From Methanosarcinaceae archaeon (GTDB lineage Archaea > Halobacteriota > Methanosarcinia > Methanosarcinales > Methanosarcinaceae): DNA of 7,087 nucleotides. The stretch covers positions 1 to 7,087 of the forward strand of contig JAQVBP010000032.1 of the NCBI GenBank assembly GCA_028690255.1, given 5' to 3'. Each line of letters begins with the position of its first letter. The first letter of the stretch is position 1. This document shows positions 1 through 6,907 of this stretch, one piece after another. A model generated the notes under the pieces. That model saw only the letters and a list, made by a program, of their open reading frames with translations. It searched no databases and had not been told where the DNA came from. The translations under genes and the position numbers were made by a program.

Positions 1-1327
1 CGTAGATACCGTAGGGCTGGCTCGTCCTGACGTCGTAGGCGGCGCCTGAGGCCCGGGCAATGGGGCCGGTCAGGTTCAGGGGGGCGACAAGGGCTTTTTT
101 TATCACGCCGGTTGTCGCGAACCTGTCTATAAGAGAGGAAGAACTCATGGCCGTCTCGAAGGCTTTCTCGAAACGGGGCTCAAAGCTTTCCAGGTAGGTG
201 GCCAGCTTCTCAAGCAATTTGCCAGGGATGTCCTGCTTCAGGCCCCCGATCTCCACGGCCCCTTTCAAAAAGCGGGAACCTGTGAGGCTTTCGTTCTGCC
301 TGAAAAGCTCCTCCCGGAGGATCTGGAAAGGCGAGGTAATCCTTGCGAAACCGACGTCTGTGGCCATTCCCCCCAGGTCTCCTAGGTGGGAGTGCATTCT
401 CTCAAGTTCAAGCAGGACGGCTCTTAAGTACTCGGCCCGCTCCGGGACCCGGAGGCCGGCCAGCTTTTCAACGGCCGTGCAGAAGGCAACAGCGTTTGCG
501 GCCGACTCGTCTCCGCTGATGGACTCGGCAATCGGAAGACAGGCCGCAGGATTCTTTCCCTCGGCCAGTTTCTCAACTCCCCGGTGCTTGTAAAACATCC
601 GGATTTCCAGGTTGAAAATGGGTTCTCCGATCACGCTGAACCTGAAATGGCCGGGCTCGATAATTCCCGCGTGGACGGGGCCCACCGGGACCTGGTGGAC
701 ACCTTCGCCTTCCAGCTGCCTGAAAGGATAATTCTCCTGCGGGGATTCAATCGTCCGGATCTTGCCGTTTTTAAACGATTTGAGAAGGGGGTGGAAACCC
801 TCAGGGTAGGCCTCATGCAAAAAGAGCCTGCGCTTATCAAAGGCGTCCGGGAAGTCAAGCCCGAAGCCGTCCCTGATTTCCCGCTCGTACCAGCAGGCCG
901 AGGGAAAAGTTACGGCAATCGAAGTTGCCTCCTTTTCCACGGGGCGGAGGAAGACGAAGATTTCGGAAAAACCTCTTTTCCGGAAGGCGTAAAAGAGAGT
1001 GAAGGCCGAAGCCTCTGCTTTATTATTTTCTTTCTTTTCCCCTTCAAAGGCCTGGACGCAAAAGAGGTTTATAAGGATGAAATCCTCCCCGTCCAGCACA
1101 GGCACGGTTTTTTGAAATTCCTCCTCCGAAAGAGAGATGTAAAATTCGTTGTTCCGGCCTTCCCTGATTTGCGGCGTTTTGCCTGAAGGCTCCGCCGTTT
1201 CTGTCAATAGACCTGCAAGGTACTGAGTGGCTGTCATATTCTTCATATCCCGGTTCATCCGGCCCCGGGGAGTAACTGCTGCATTCTGCTGCTCTGCATT
1301 CTGCTTTCTTTCCGTGTTCATTTTCAT
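1..1327 (-). CDS. hyfG: HyfG-like (NuoCD-type) large subunit of an Ehr complex, partial at 3' end
   Basis: The minus-strand frame starts at ATG 1327 and is open for 442 codons to the window edge, so the C-terminus is missing. GGAGG lies 6 bases upstream of the ATG. Residues about 55-165 form a NuoC-like domain ending in WYEREIRDGFGLDFPD (146-161). The NuoD/hydrogenase-large-subunit part follows, with VPVGPVHAGIIEPGHFRF (213-230), FYKHRGVEKLAEGK, VPERAEYLRAVLLELERMHS and GPIARASG (421-428). These are hallmarks of the HycE/HyfG family of about 550 residues. The first NiFe-ligand motif, RxCGxC in hydrogenases, aligns with S269-I-S-G-D-E274, so both cysteines are absent. The second motif (DPCxxC) would lie outside the window. 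By family knowledge this subunit is peripheral and faces the cytoplasm. The lost cysteines argue for an Ehr-type non-hydrogenase subunit, possibly using another redox site, as NuoD uses quinone. The first 50 residues are polar and poorly conserved. Confidence 0.93.
   Translation of the reverse strand, partial: MKMNTERKQNAEQQNAAVTPRGRMNRDMKNMTATQYLAGLLTETAEPSGKTPQIREGRNNEFYISLSEEEFQKTVPVLDGEDFILINLFCVQAFEGEKKENNKAEASAFTLFYAFRKRGFSEIFVFLRPVEKEATSIAVTFPSACWYEREIRDGFGLDFPDAFDKRRLFLHEAYPEGFHPLLKSFKNGKIRTIESPQENYPFRQLEGEGVHQVPVGPVHAGIIEPGHFRFSVIGEPIFNLEIRMFYKHRGVEKLAEGKNPAACLPIAESISGDESAANAVAFCTAVEKLAGLRVPERAEYLRAVLLELERMHSHLGDLGGMATDVGFARITSPFQILREELFRQNESLTGSRFLKGAVEIGGLKQDIPGKLLEKLATYLESFEPRFEKAFETAMSSSSLIDRFATTGVIKKALVAPLNLTGPIARASGAAYDVRTSQPYGIY
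1279..1305 (-). repeat. Short 15-nt direct repeat in the hyfG N-terminal extension
   Basis: The plus-strand 12-mer ctgcattctgct occurs at 1279-1290 and again at 1294-1305, a 15-base period. In HyfG it encodes the similar pairs QNAEQ and QNAA near residues 9-17. It is a local in-frame duplication in a variable, polar N-terminal tail with no evident function. Confidence 0.6.
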
Positions 1328-1333
1328 CTCAGG

Positions 1334-1338
1334 CCTCC
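1334..1338 (-). promoter_or_regulatory. Shine-Dalgarno site of hyfG
   Basis: The minus strand reads GGAGG, 6 bases before ATG 1327, in the 13-base gap after the hyfF stop. It decides the start: later in-frame ATGs at 1321, 1258, 1246 and 1237 have no comparable site. Confidence 0.75.
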
Positions 1339-1340
1339 GT

Positions 1341-2876
1341 TCAGATATATCCGAGTTCATAAACGATGCTGTTCAGCAGGTTTTCCAGACTCTCCGGGAA
1401 GAAAACCCCGAGGGAAAAGACCAGGCCGAGCATGACGACCATCGGGATTTTCATTCCGGGCCTGACCACGTAAGGCTGAAGGGTATTTTCAGGCAGGGCC
1501 GGGGATGGGGCCTGTTCCCGGCCTTCGGGCGTGCGCCTGGAAAGGGCCTCGATCAGGAACTTTCCGAATGAAGCGGCCGCAAGGACCAGCAGGAGCAGGA
1601 GCACAAAGACCAGGGGCTGAGAAAGCCTTGCGGCTTCGAGCAGGATGAAAAGCTTTGCCGGAAACATCGGGAATGGGGGCAGGCCAAGAATTGCGGCGCT
1701 GCTCAGGACCAGGGTCCAGGAAGCAAGGGGCTGGAGGCGGAAAGCTTCGGTAATGCGTTCCACCCTGTTGCTCCGGTACTGCCTGTGCAGGATCCCGGCC
1801 GCAAAGAGGAGGGCTTCTTTCGTGAAGGAATGGGCCAGGGTATAGAAAAGCACCCAGAAAAGGGCGGCTTTTGTCCCTGCCCCTATTCCGATCAGCAGCA
1901 GGCCCATATGCTCGACACTGGAAAAACCTATCAGGCACTTGAGGTTCTTCTGGGAAAGCATATTAAAGACGGCAATAACAATCGAAAAGACCCCGAAAAA
2001 GATCAGGAGCCAGGAAATAGCTGCGGCAGCTTCGGTCTGCCGGACAATTGCATAGACCCGGATAAGTCCGTACATCCCGAGGTTCTGCATAAGGCCCGAG
2101 AGAATGGCACTGACCGACGGGGCTTTTTTATAAGCGTCCGGGAGCCAGGTATGGAAAGGAGCAACCCCGGATTTGGCCGCAAACCCGATGAAGATGAACA
2201 CAAAGCTTACGGAAAGCAGTTTCGGGGAAAAGAAAGCGGCGTTTTTGACCAGCAGGGTCCAGTTAAGGGTACCCTCCGTTCCCGGGGCCTGCATGGAAAG
2301 GGCAAAAAGGAAAATCAGGCCAATAAAGGCAAAAAGCATGGCTCCAGACACGATGAAGATATACTTAAGAGCCGCATCGATATTCTCTCTCGCCGAAAGG
2401 ATGGCCACAAGCACGGCCGCACATACCGTGGTCAGTTCCGTGAAGATCCAGAACAGGGCCAGGTTGTCCAGGAAAACGGCAATCGTTGCCGTAATGAGCA
2501 GCAGGTTGAAGGCCGCGTAGAATATTTTCAGGTTTTTCCGGTGCAGTTCCCGGGTTTCCATCAGGCTCTCGACATAGCCTCTGGCATATAAGGATGCGAA
2601 AAGGAAGGAAACGGCTGTAATCAGGGCTTCGTAGAGGCTCAGGTGGTCGATGTAGAAGTAACTGCTCCAGACATAAGGGACCGGGATTTTTAAAAGCGCA
2701 TAAAGGGTCAGGCCCAGATATACACAGCTGTGCGTTATGGAAAGGCAGTTCATCAATTTATGCGATTTCGAAAGCAGGACCAGGACCAGCAGGGCAAAGC
2801 CGAGGCCTGCGTACATGTAGATAAGGTTCATGGGAGTAAAGCCGGGGGTTAGGGAGAAGTTGAGGCCGGGGTTCAC
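1341..2876 (-). CDS. hyfF: HyfF-like antiporter-type membrane subunit (NuoL/M/N family)
   Basis: A 511-residue integral membrane protein with many hydrophobic segments, close to the usual HyfF length. The proton-antiporter (Proton_antipo_M) core is evident. A membrane glutamate sits in LFWIFTELTT (E147), the TM7-type lysine in GFAAKSGVAPFHTWLPDAY (K235), then APSVSAILSGLMQNLGMYGLIR, the AHSFTKEALLFAAG segment (K353) and a late-helix lysine in PPFPMFPAKLF (K408). In complex I relatives these charged residues form the proton or sodium path, so this is inferred to be one of two pump modules of the complex. The start is GTG, overlapping the hyfE stop by 4 bases (GTGA), with GGGAGGG 7 bases upstream. 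The in-frame ATG at 2831 has no such site. The gene is followed after 13 bases by hyfG. HyfD could be confused with it, but the length and position before hyfG favour HyfF. Confidence 0.92.
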   Translation of the reverse strand: MNPGLNFSLTPGFTPMNLIYMYAGLGFALLVLVLLSKSHKLMNCLSITHSCVYLGLTLYALLKIPVPYVWSSYFYIDHLSLYEALITAVSFLFASLYARGYVESLMETRELHRKNLKIFYAAFNLLLITATIAVFLDNLALFWIFTELTTVCAAVLVAILSARENIDAALKYIFIVSGAMLFAFIGLIFLFALSMQAPGTEGTLNWTLLVKNAAFFSPKLLSVSFVFIFIGFAAKSGVAPFHTWLPDAYKKAPSVSAILSGLMQNLGMYGLIRVYAIVRQTEAAAAISWLLIFFGVFSIVIAVFNMLSQKNLKCLIGFSSVEHMGLLLIGIGAGTKAALFWVLFYTLAHSFTKEALLFAAGILHRQYRSNRVERITEAFRLQPLASWTLVLSSAAILGLPPFPMFPAKLFILLEAARLSQPLVFVLLLLLVLAAASFGKFLIEALSRRTPEGREQAPSPALPENTLQPYVVRPGMKIPMVVMLGLVFSLGVFFPESLENLLNSIVYELGYI

Positions 2877-3574
2877 AGGTATTCCCTCCCGGGCCAGATA
2901 TGGAGTCTTTGAAGTTTCTGGCGGTATTCTTCAATAGTGGAATCCATCCCCACCGCAAAGATGGTTGTAAGGAGCACGATAATGATCAGGTCAATGACGA
3001 TCAAAACCTCGATAATAAAGGGCAGTTCCGTTACAAAGATCCCGAAAAGGAGGACTCCGTTTTCCATTGTCAGGTAGCCGAGAACCTTTGTAATCACCTT
3101 CCTGCGGCTGAACATGACGAGCATGCCCATGAGAGTCAGGGAAAGCCCAATTACGGCCCCGAAGAAAAACAGCCTTCCCAGAGCCAGTTCCCCTACAAAA
3201 CCCGAGAGGAAGACGTAGACCAGCAGGACCAGGCCAATGCTGACCAGAAGGGAAGACGTGGGTTCCAGATAGTTGAATTTCATGTCCCGGCTGATTTTGA
3301 TTTTTGCCTCAACCCTGTTTATGAAAAAGGGAATGAGTAAAACCTTGCTCACAAGGGTAAGGACCGAAATAGCCAGCAGCACGGGACTTCCTTCGATCAG
3401 GTAAAGAAGACCTGCGATAAGGGTCAGGAGCAGGGACTGGACCGTGTAGGTGGTCAGGAGCGAGGCGAGGTTCCTTACGGAAATTACAAGCGCCGCCGTG
3501 ACCAGCACGAAGACGAAGAGAATCCTGACAGCTCCTTCAAGAAACAGGGGATCTGTAAAACCGGGAGTAATCAT
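2873..3574 (-). CDS. hyfE: HyfE-like small membrane subunit (NuoK-type C-terminal half)
   Basis: A 233-residue protein with about six or seven predicted transmembrane segments, similar in length to E. coli HyfE (about 216). The second half resembles NuoK, with FSRRKVITKVLGYLTMENG (E171 in the MENG motif) and LPFIIEVLIVIDLIIIVLL with acidic residues E189 and D195. The first half contains the HyfE-like LLAISVLTLVSKVLLIPFF segment. In complex I the NuoK glutamates belong to the E-channel that links the redox arm to the antiporter modules, and the same role is inferred here. The ATG at 3574 overlaps the hyfC stop as ATGA, and GGAGG (3582-3586) lies 7 bases upstream inside the end of hyfC, indicating translational coupling. 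The C-terminal tail after the last helix (about residues 210-233) is charged and probably cytoplasmic. Confidence 0.9.
   Translation of the reverse strand: MITPGFTDPLFLEGAVRILFVFVLVTAALVISVRNLASLLTTYTVQSLLLTLIAGLLYLIEGSPVLLAISVLTLVSKVLLIPFFINRVEAKIKISRDMKFNYLEPTSSLLVSIGLVLLVYVFLSGFVGELALGRLFFFGAVIGLSLTLMGMLVMFSRRKVITKVLGYLTMENGVLLFGIFVTELPFIIEVLIVIDLIIIVLLTTIFAVGMDSTIEEYRQKLQRLHIWPGREYL
2884..2890 (-). promoter_or_regulatory. Shine-Dalgarno site of hyfF (supports GTG start)
   Basis: The minus strand reads GGGAGGG, 7 bases before the GTG at 2876. It lies within the last codons of hyfE. It favours the GTG over the downstream ATG at 2831, which is preceded by TTTACTCCC with no ribosome-binding match. 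Confidence 0.7.
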
Positions 3575-4575
3575 GCGAAGACCTCCATGAGGATGGTAAG
3601 GGCCGAAAAGAAAAAGGCCATCATGTAGAAAGCGGGCAGCCTGAAGAGTCTCATTTTCGAAAGTGACGATTCGAAAAGCCCGATTATCACTGCGAGCAGT
3701 CCCGCCTTCACGAGGAAAGCCAGGGCCGAGCCCAGAAGGCCTGATACGGCAAGGTTTGCCAGATTCGACCCGCCTGAAAGCCCCCCGGTAAGTCCACCGG
3801 AAAAACCACCGGAAAGCCCGACCGGGACAAGAATATTGATCAGGACCGCCATAAGGAGGGTCTGTTTAACCGAGTGGGTCAGTTCTATGAGGGCCAGGTT
3901 TTTCCCGGACTGTTCGAGGATCATGGCCTCGTTTATCATGGTGAGTTCAAGGTGGGTTGCCGGGTTGTCCACGGGAAGCCTGCCGGTTTCCACTATGATG
4001 ATTATGAAGAGGGAGATGGAGACCAGGACCAGGGTCGGACTTACCGGGATTGCGGAGGCCGAAGTAATGGCAAACATCTCGTGCAGGTCCACGGTTTTCA
4101 GGACGTATGCGAGGGCTGCAAAGGCTATGACCATGGTGGGCTCGATCACGGCCGCAAGGCTCATTGCCCTCGAACTGCCCATGCCTCCGAAGGGGCTGCC
4201 AGCATCAAGCCCGGAAAGCGCCGTGAAAAAGCGCTCGATTGCGAGCAGGTAGATAAAGACTATGATGTTTCCTATCCCTGCCGGAGCCTCCGGAATAAAG
4301 ATAACCGGGACAAAAAGGGAGGCCAGCAGGAGAACTGCCAGGTTCAGGTAGGGAGTCACTCTCATGATCCCCGAGGAAGTCGGGGAGTAGACCACTTCCC
4401 TGTGCAGAAGTTTGCGTAAATCGTAATAGCTCTGCAGAAGGCGCGGGCCTTTTCTTCCCTGAGCTGCGGCCTTGACCTTTTTGATCAGGCTCATGTAAAG
4501 GGGAGAGATCAGGAGCACGAACCCGGGGTTGAGCAGGCAGAATAAAATGAAAGAAATGTCTGAATTCAAAATCAT
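3571..4575 (-). CDS. hyfC: HyfC-like membrane anchor subunit (NuoH family)
   Basis: A 334-residue membrane protein of the NuoH/HycD/HyfC family. Characteristic stretches in order are AAAQGRKGPRLLQSYYDLRKL (about residues 37-57), LDAGSPFGGMGSSRAMSLAAVIEP, and ETGRLPVDNPATHLELTMIN followed by EAMILEQSGKNLALIE. In complex I this subunit anchors the peripheral arm and carries the charged entry to the E-channel, and the same role is inferred here. The longest frame starts at GTG 4584, but that codon lies inside the ribosome-binding sequence GAGGTGG. The ATG at 4575, which overlaps the hyfB stop as ATGA, is the better start. The protein is slightly longer than E. coli HyfC (about 315). A Gly-rich four-unit repeat (residues about 253-268) sits between two membrane helices. 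The stop overlaps the hyfE start by 4 bases. Confidence 0.93.
   Translation of the reverse strand: MILNSDISFILFCLLNPGFVLLISPLYMSLIKKVKAAAQGRKGPRLLQSYYDLRKLLHREVVYSPTSSGIMRVTPYLNLAVLLLASLFVPVIFIPEAPAGIGNIIVFIYLLAIERFFTALSGLDAGSPFGGMGSSRAMSLAAVIEPTMVIAFAALAYVLKTVDLHEMFAITSASAIPVSPTLVLVSISLFIIIIVETGRLPVDNPATHLELTMINEAMILEQSGKNLALIELTHSVKQTLLMAVLINILVPVGLSGGFSGGLTGGLSGGSNLANLAVSGLLGSALAFLVKAGLLAVIIGLFESSLSKMRLFRLPAFYMMAFFFSALTILMEVFA
3772..3819 (-). repeat. Four 12-nt in-frame tandem units encoding a Gly-rich loop in HyfC
   Basis: On the minus strand four degenerate 12-base units encode G-L-S-G, G-F-S-G, G-L-T-G and G-L-S-G, followed by one more Gly. The first two units share TCCGGT, and the others differ at synonymous or conservative positions. 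They lie between the helix ending ILVPV and the next ending in FLVKAGLL, so they probably lengthen an extramembrane loop. The repetition suggests local slippage expansion. Confidence 0.75.
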
Positions 4576-6542
4576 GCGAACCACCTCGTAAAGCCCATAA
4601 GCGCTATCACCGCAAGGAAGACGTAAAGTACATAGGTATCCAGCCTCCCGTTTTGCAGCCCCGCAACCTTCATTGAGACCCGGTCAACTGCCTGGGCCAC
4701 GGGCAGGTAGAGGTATTCCTCAAAGAACTTTATCAGGCGGATTTCAGCGGTCCCGTGCTCGAATACGCAGTCCTGGCTATCGGCAAAGCTCCTGCTGCTG
4801 GAAAGCTGGGTTCTGTATATCTTTTTAAAGATTACAACCAGAGGCTCGGAAAAGCCTGCCGGGCTGTATTCCATGCTCGGGTGCTGAGCCAGGCCTCCGC
4901 AGCCCCAGGTCTCCTTACAGACCCTCGGGCCTGAAGAGGGCCCGAAGTTCCGGACGGAAAGCCAGACCAGCAGGTAAGTGACCATCAAAATCCCACCCAC
5001 GAAAAGCATGTCCGGAACTTCTGCTTCTGCCCCGGACCCGAATCCTACCGGAAGCCCGAAGAGGGTAAAGAGCCGGGCGGAAAAGAGGCCTGTAAGAATA
5101 CAGAGAGCTGCAGGGATAGCCTGTCCGAGCAGCATGAGTTTCGGGACTTCCCTTGCCCTTTCCGCGCCTTCAGTCCGTGGTTTTGCCAGGAAGGTAATTC
5201 CGAAGACTTTTACGAAAAGGGTAGCTGCAAGGGCACTCGTAAGGGCAAAAGCCGAGAGGCTGAGGACCAGGAGCACCTTCAGGAAGGGGGCTTCTGCTCC
5301 CGCCAGGGCCGAGGACGAGAAAAAGGCCTGGAAGAGCATAAGCTCGCTCACAAACCCGTTCATGGGGGGAAGGGCGGCAATCGAGACCGAGCCTATCAGG
5401 AAGAGGAGGGCGGTCTGAGGCATGTGTTTTACAAGCCCTCCCAGGTCCTCCAGGTTCCGGGTCCCGGTCTCGTGCACTACCGAGCCTGCGGCCATGAAAA
5501 GGAGGCTCTTGAACAGAGCGTGGTTCAGGCAATGGAACCCCGCGGCTGCAAGGCTGAGCCCTGCAAGTCCGGCAAGTCCGCTGACCCTGAAGATAAGGTA
5601 GAGTCCGATTCCTATCAGTATAAGCCCCACATTTTCAATGCTGCTGTAGGCGAGCATCCTTTTGATGTCGTTTTCTTTGAGGGCGTAGACGACTCCCAGC
5701 AGAGCCGAGAAACTGCCGAAGGCAAGGACCAGGACTCCCCACCAGAGCTCAGGCTCGACCGCGAGCAGGAAACGCAGCAGTCCGTAGATTGCAACCTTGA
5801 GCATGACGCCGGACATGAGAGCCGAGATGTTCGAGGGACTTGCCGGGTGGGCATAGGGCAGCCATTTATGGAAAGGCACTGCTCCGGCCTTGATTGCAAA
5901 GCCGAAGAAGAGGGAGAGGAAGGTCCAGGAAAGGGCTTCTGGACTCAGGAGCCCGAAGCCCCGGAAGTCAAAAGAGCCCGTTCGGGTATAGAGGCCGATA
6001 AAGGCCGAGAAAAGGAAGACCGTGCTCAGGCTGGTCATGATAAAGTAGAAGAGGGCCGCTTTTCCGCTCTCCGGTTTTTCATATTCGTAAATTACCAGGA
6101 AGAGGGAAGAGATGGACATGAGTTCCCAGAAGAACAGGAAGGAAAAGCCGTTTGCTGAGAGCACTACGAGCAGCATCGAAAAGATGAAAAGGTTCATCAG
6201 GGCTACGTGCAGGCTTTTTCGGCCTTCGCTTTTTTCGTCTTCCACATATTTTATGGAGTAAAGCGAGACTCCCAGGGTTACGAGGGATATAAGGAGCACA
6301 AAACCTGCCGAGAGCCGGTCTATGAAGAAGGAAAACTCCAGGGGGGAGAGGAAGCTGTAGCTTTCGATAAGCACTTCCCGGCCCCCATAGAGCATTCCGG
6401 CTGCAAAGGCCGAAAGCAGGCCAGAAGACAGAAAGGTCAGTCCCAGGGAGACTGTTCTGCAATTTTTACTGCGATACAGGAAGGAGAGGGCCGTCCCGAG
6501 AAGCAGGAGGGCCAGACCGCCGGTTAGTAAGGGTTCTGACAT
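4572..6542 (-). CDS. hyfB: HyfB-like antiporter-type membrane subunit (NuoL family)
   Basis: A 656-residue polytopic membrane protein of the HyfB/HycC branch of the NuoL/Mrp-antiporter family (E. coli HyfB about 672). Numbered from ATG 6542, key features are the membrane glutamate in FFWELMSISS (E140), the TM7-type lysine in FAIKAGAVPFHKWLPYAHP (K218), MLKVAIYGLLR (K249), LNHALFKSLLFMAAG (K345) and PPMNGFVSELMLF (E400). The C-terminal third has the HyfB-type TWGCGG and MEYSPAGFSEPL patterns, then FFEEYLYLPVAQAVDR and a last helix. It is inferred to be the distal ion-translocating module. GTG 6587 would add 15 residues but has no ribosome-binding site, whereas ATG 6542 has GGTGAT 6 bases upstream. 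The final codons carry the hyfC ribosome-binding site. It is the first gene of the operon, and no HyfA-like ferredoxin gene precedes it within the window. Confidence 0.92.
   Translation of the reverse strand: MSEPLLTGGLALLLLGTALSFLYRSKNCRTVSLGLTFLSSGLLSAFAAGMLYGGREVLIESYSFLSPLEFSFFIDRLSAGFVLLISLVTLGVSLYSIKYVEDEKSEGRKSLHVALMNLFIFSMLLVVLSANGFSFLFFWELMSISSLFLVIYEYEKPESGKAALFYFIMTSLSTVFLFSAFIGLYTRTGSFDFRGFGLLSPEALSWTFLSLFFGFAIKAGAVPFHKWLPYAHPASPSNISALMSGVMLKVAIYGLLRFLLAVEPELWWGVLVLAFGSFSALLGVVYALKENDIKRMLAYSSIENVGLILIGIGLYLIFRVSGLAGLAGLSLAAAGFHCLNHALFKSLLFMAAGSVVHETGTRNLEDLGGLVKHMPQTALLFLIGSVSIAALPPMNGFVSELMLFQAFFSSSALAGAEAPFLKVLLVLSLSAFALTSALAATLFVKVFGITFLAKPRTEGAERAREVPKLMLLGQAIPAALCILTGLFSARLFTLFGLPVGFGSGAEAEVPDMLFVGGILMVTYLLVWLSVRNFGPSSGPRVCKETWGCGGLAQHPSMEYSPAGFSEPLVVIFKKIYRTQLSSSRSFADSQDCVFEHGTAEIRLIKFFEEYLYLPVAQAVDRVSMKVAGLQNGRLDTYVLYVFLAVIALMGFTRWFA
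4581..4587 (-). promoter_or_regulatory. Shine-Dalgarno site of hyfC
   Basis: The minus strand reads GAGGTGG, encoded by the last codons of hyfB, with GAGG 8 bases before ATG 4575. Because the alternative GTG start at 4584 lies within this sequence, the ATG is preferred. The same TTCGCATGA tail follows the ribosome-binding site at the hyfC/hyfE junction. Confidence 0.65.
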
Positions 6543-6548
6543 AGAGGA

Positions 6549-6554
6549 ATCACC
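6549..6554 (-). promoter_or_regulatory. Shine-Dalgarno site of hyfB
   Basis: The minus strand reads GGTGAT, matching part of the AGGAGGTGAT complement of the 16S rRNA 3' end, 6 bases before ATG 6542. It decides the start against GTG 6587, whose upstream bases (CTTCGGGCA) show no match. Confidence 0.6.
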
Positions 6555-6693
6555 GGGGGGATGAAGGAACTTTAAAATAAGGTTCACTGCCCGAAGTCAG
6601 GCCGGATACTCTCGTTTTCGGGTTTATTGAGTTACTGTAAATTATGCCATTTATCGTCTAACATTCCACCATATTGTTATAAGAAGGGTTGCC

Positions 6694-6706
6694 CGTATAA
6701 ATTTTC
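6694..6706 (-). promoter_or_regulatory. Candidate archaeal-type TATA/BRE promoter of the hyf operon
   Basis: The minus strand reads GAAAATTTATACG, with a purine-rich BRE-like part followed by TTTATA. An archaeal start site about 25 bases downstream would fall near 6670-6675 and give a leader of roughly 130 bases to ATG 6542. Competing candidates on the same strand are CTTATAAC (about 6676-6683) and TTATTTTAAAG (about 6571-6581). The latter would place the start almost on the ribosome-binding site. The choice rests on similarity to the archaeal consensus only. Confidence 0.3.
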
Positions 6707-6907
6707 AGATTATAAACGTTTGCAGTGTAAACTACCCGATAATTTGTGAATCTCAATAATAATCAAAGTCCGCCCTCTCAGACCGGGGAGTATAATCAAT
6801 GCCATCTGACAGTATAACCCGGGAGCGAGGTGAAGGACAGGAGCCAAAAATAAGAAAAACGGGCCTGTCAGGATGATAATGATTTTACATGAAAATCAGG
6901 GGACCGT

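Larger units (their letters stand above)
6543..6907. other. Divergent intergenic and leader region, no confident gene
   Basis: About 365 bases without a supportable gene. Bases 6610-6775 are clearly more AT-rich than the flanking coding DNA and hold several TATA-like sites: TATAAA at 6696-6701 and 6711-6716 on the plus strand and TTTATA at 6696-6701 on the minus strand. The palindrome AAACGTTT is at 6714-6721. An imperfect 14-bp inverted repeat (GCCCGA-AG-TCAGGC, one mismatch) is at 6589-6602. On the minus strand 6843-6863 is T-rich (TTTTTCTTATTTTTGG), which could be a U-tract terminator for a gene entering from the right, but this is weak. Confidence 0.6.

Noticed and set aside
584..1186. 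Plus-strand open frame (200 codons) opposite hyfG
   Set aside because: The opposite strand encodes conserved HyfG motifs throughout this stretch, so this frame is a shadow.
1785..2591. Long plus-strand open frame (268 codons) opposite hyfF
   Set aside because: Antisense shadow of hyfF. Its product is Gly/Lys/Glu-rich without family features.
5424..6158. Long plus-strand open frame (244 codons) opposite hyfB
   Set aside because: It lies fully antisense to a strongly conserved membrane protein gene, has a highly charged low-complexity translation with no recognisable domain, and is explained by codon bias in GC-rich coding DNA.
6542..6587. GTG 6587 as the hyfB start
   Set aside because: It has no ribosome-binding match upstream, the added 15 residues do not extend a membrane helix in a family-like way, and ATG 6542 has GGTGAT at proper spacing.
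6843..6863. T-rich minus-strand tract as a transcription terminator
   Set aside because: No gene on the minus strand to its right can be supported within the window, and the tract has no hairpin, so it is only a weak possibility.
6799..6876. 25-codon plus-strand small ORF (MPSDSITRERG...) with GGGGAG 8 bases upstream
   Set aside because: Too short, no conserved features, and compositionally unremarkable. The upstream site could occur by chance, so a leader peptide cannot be supported.
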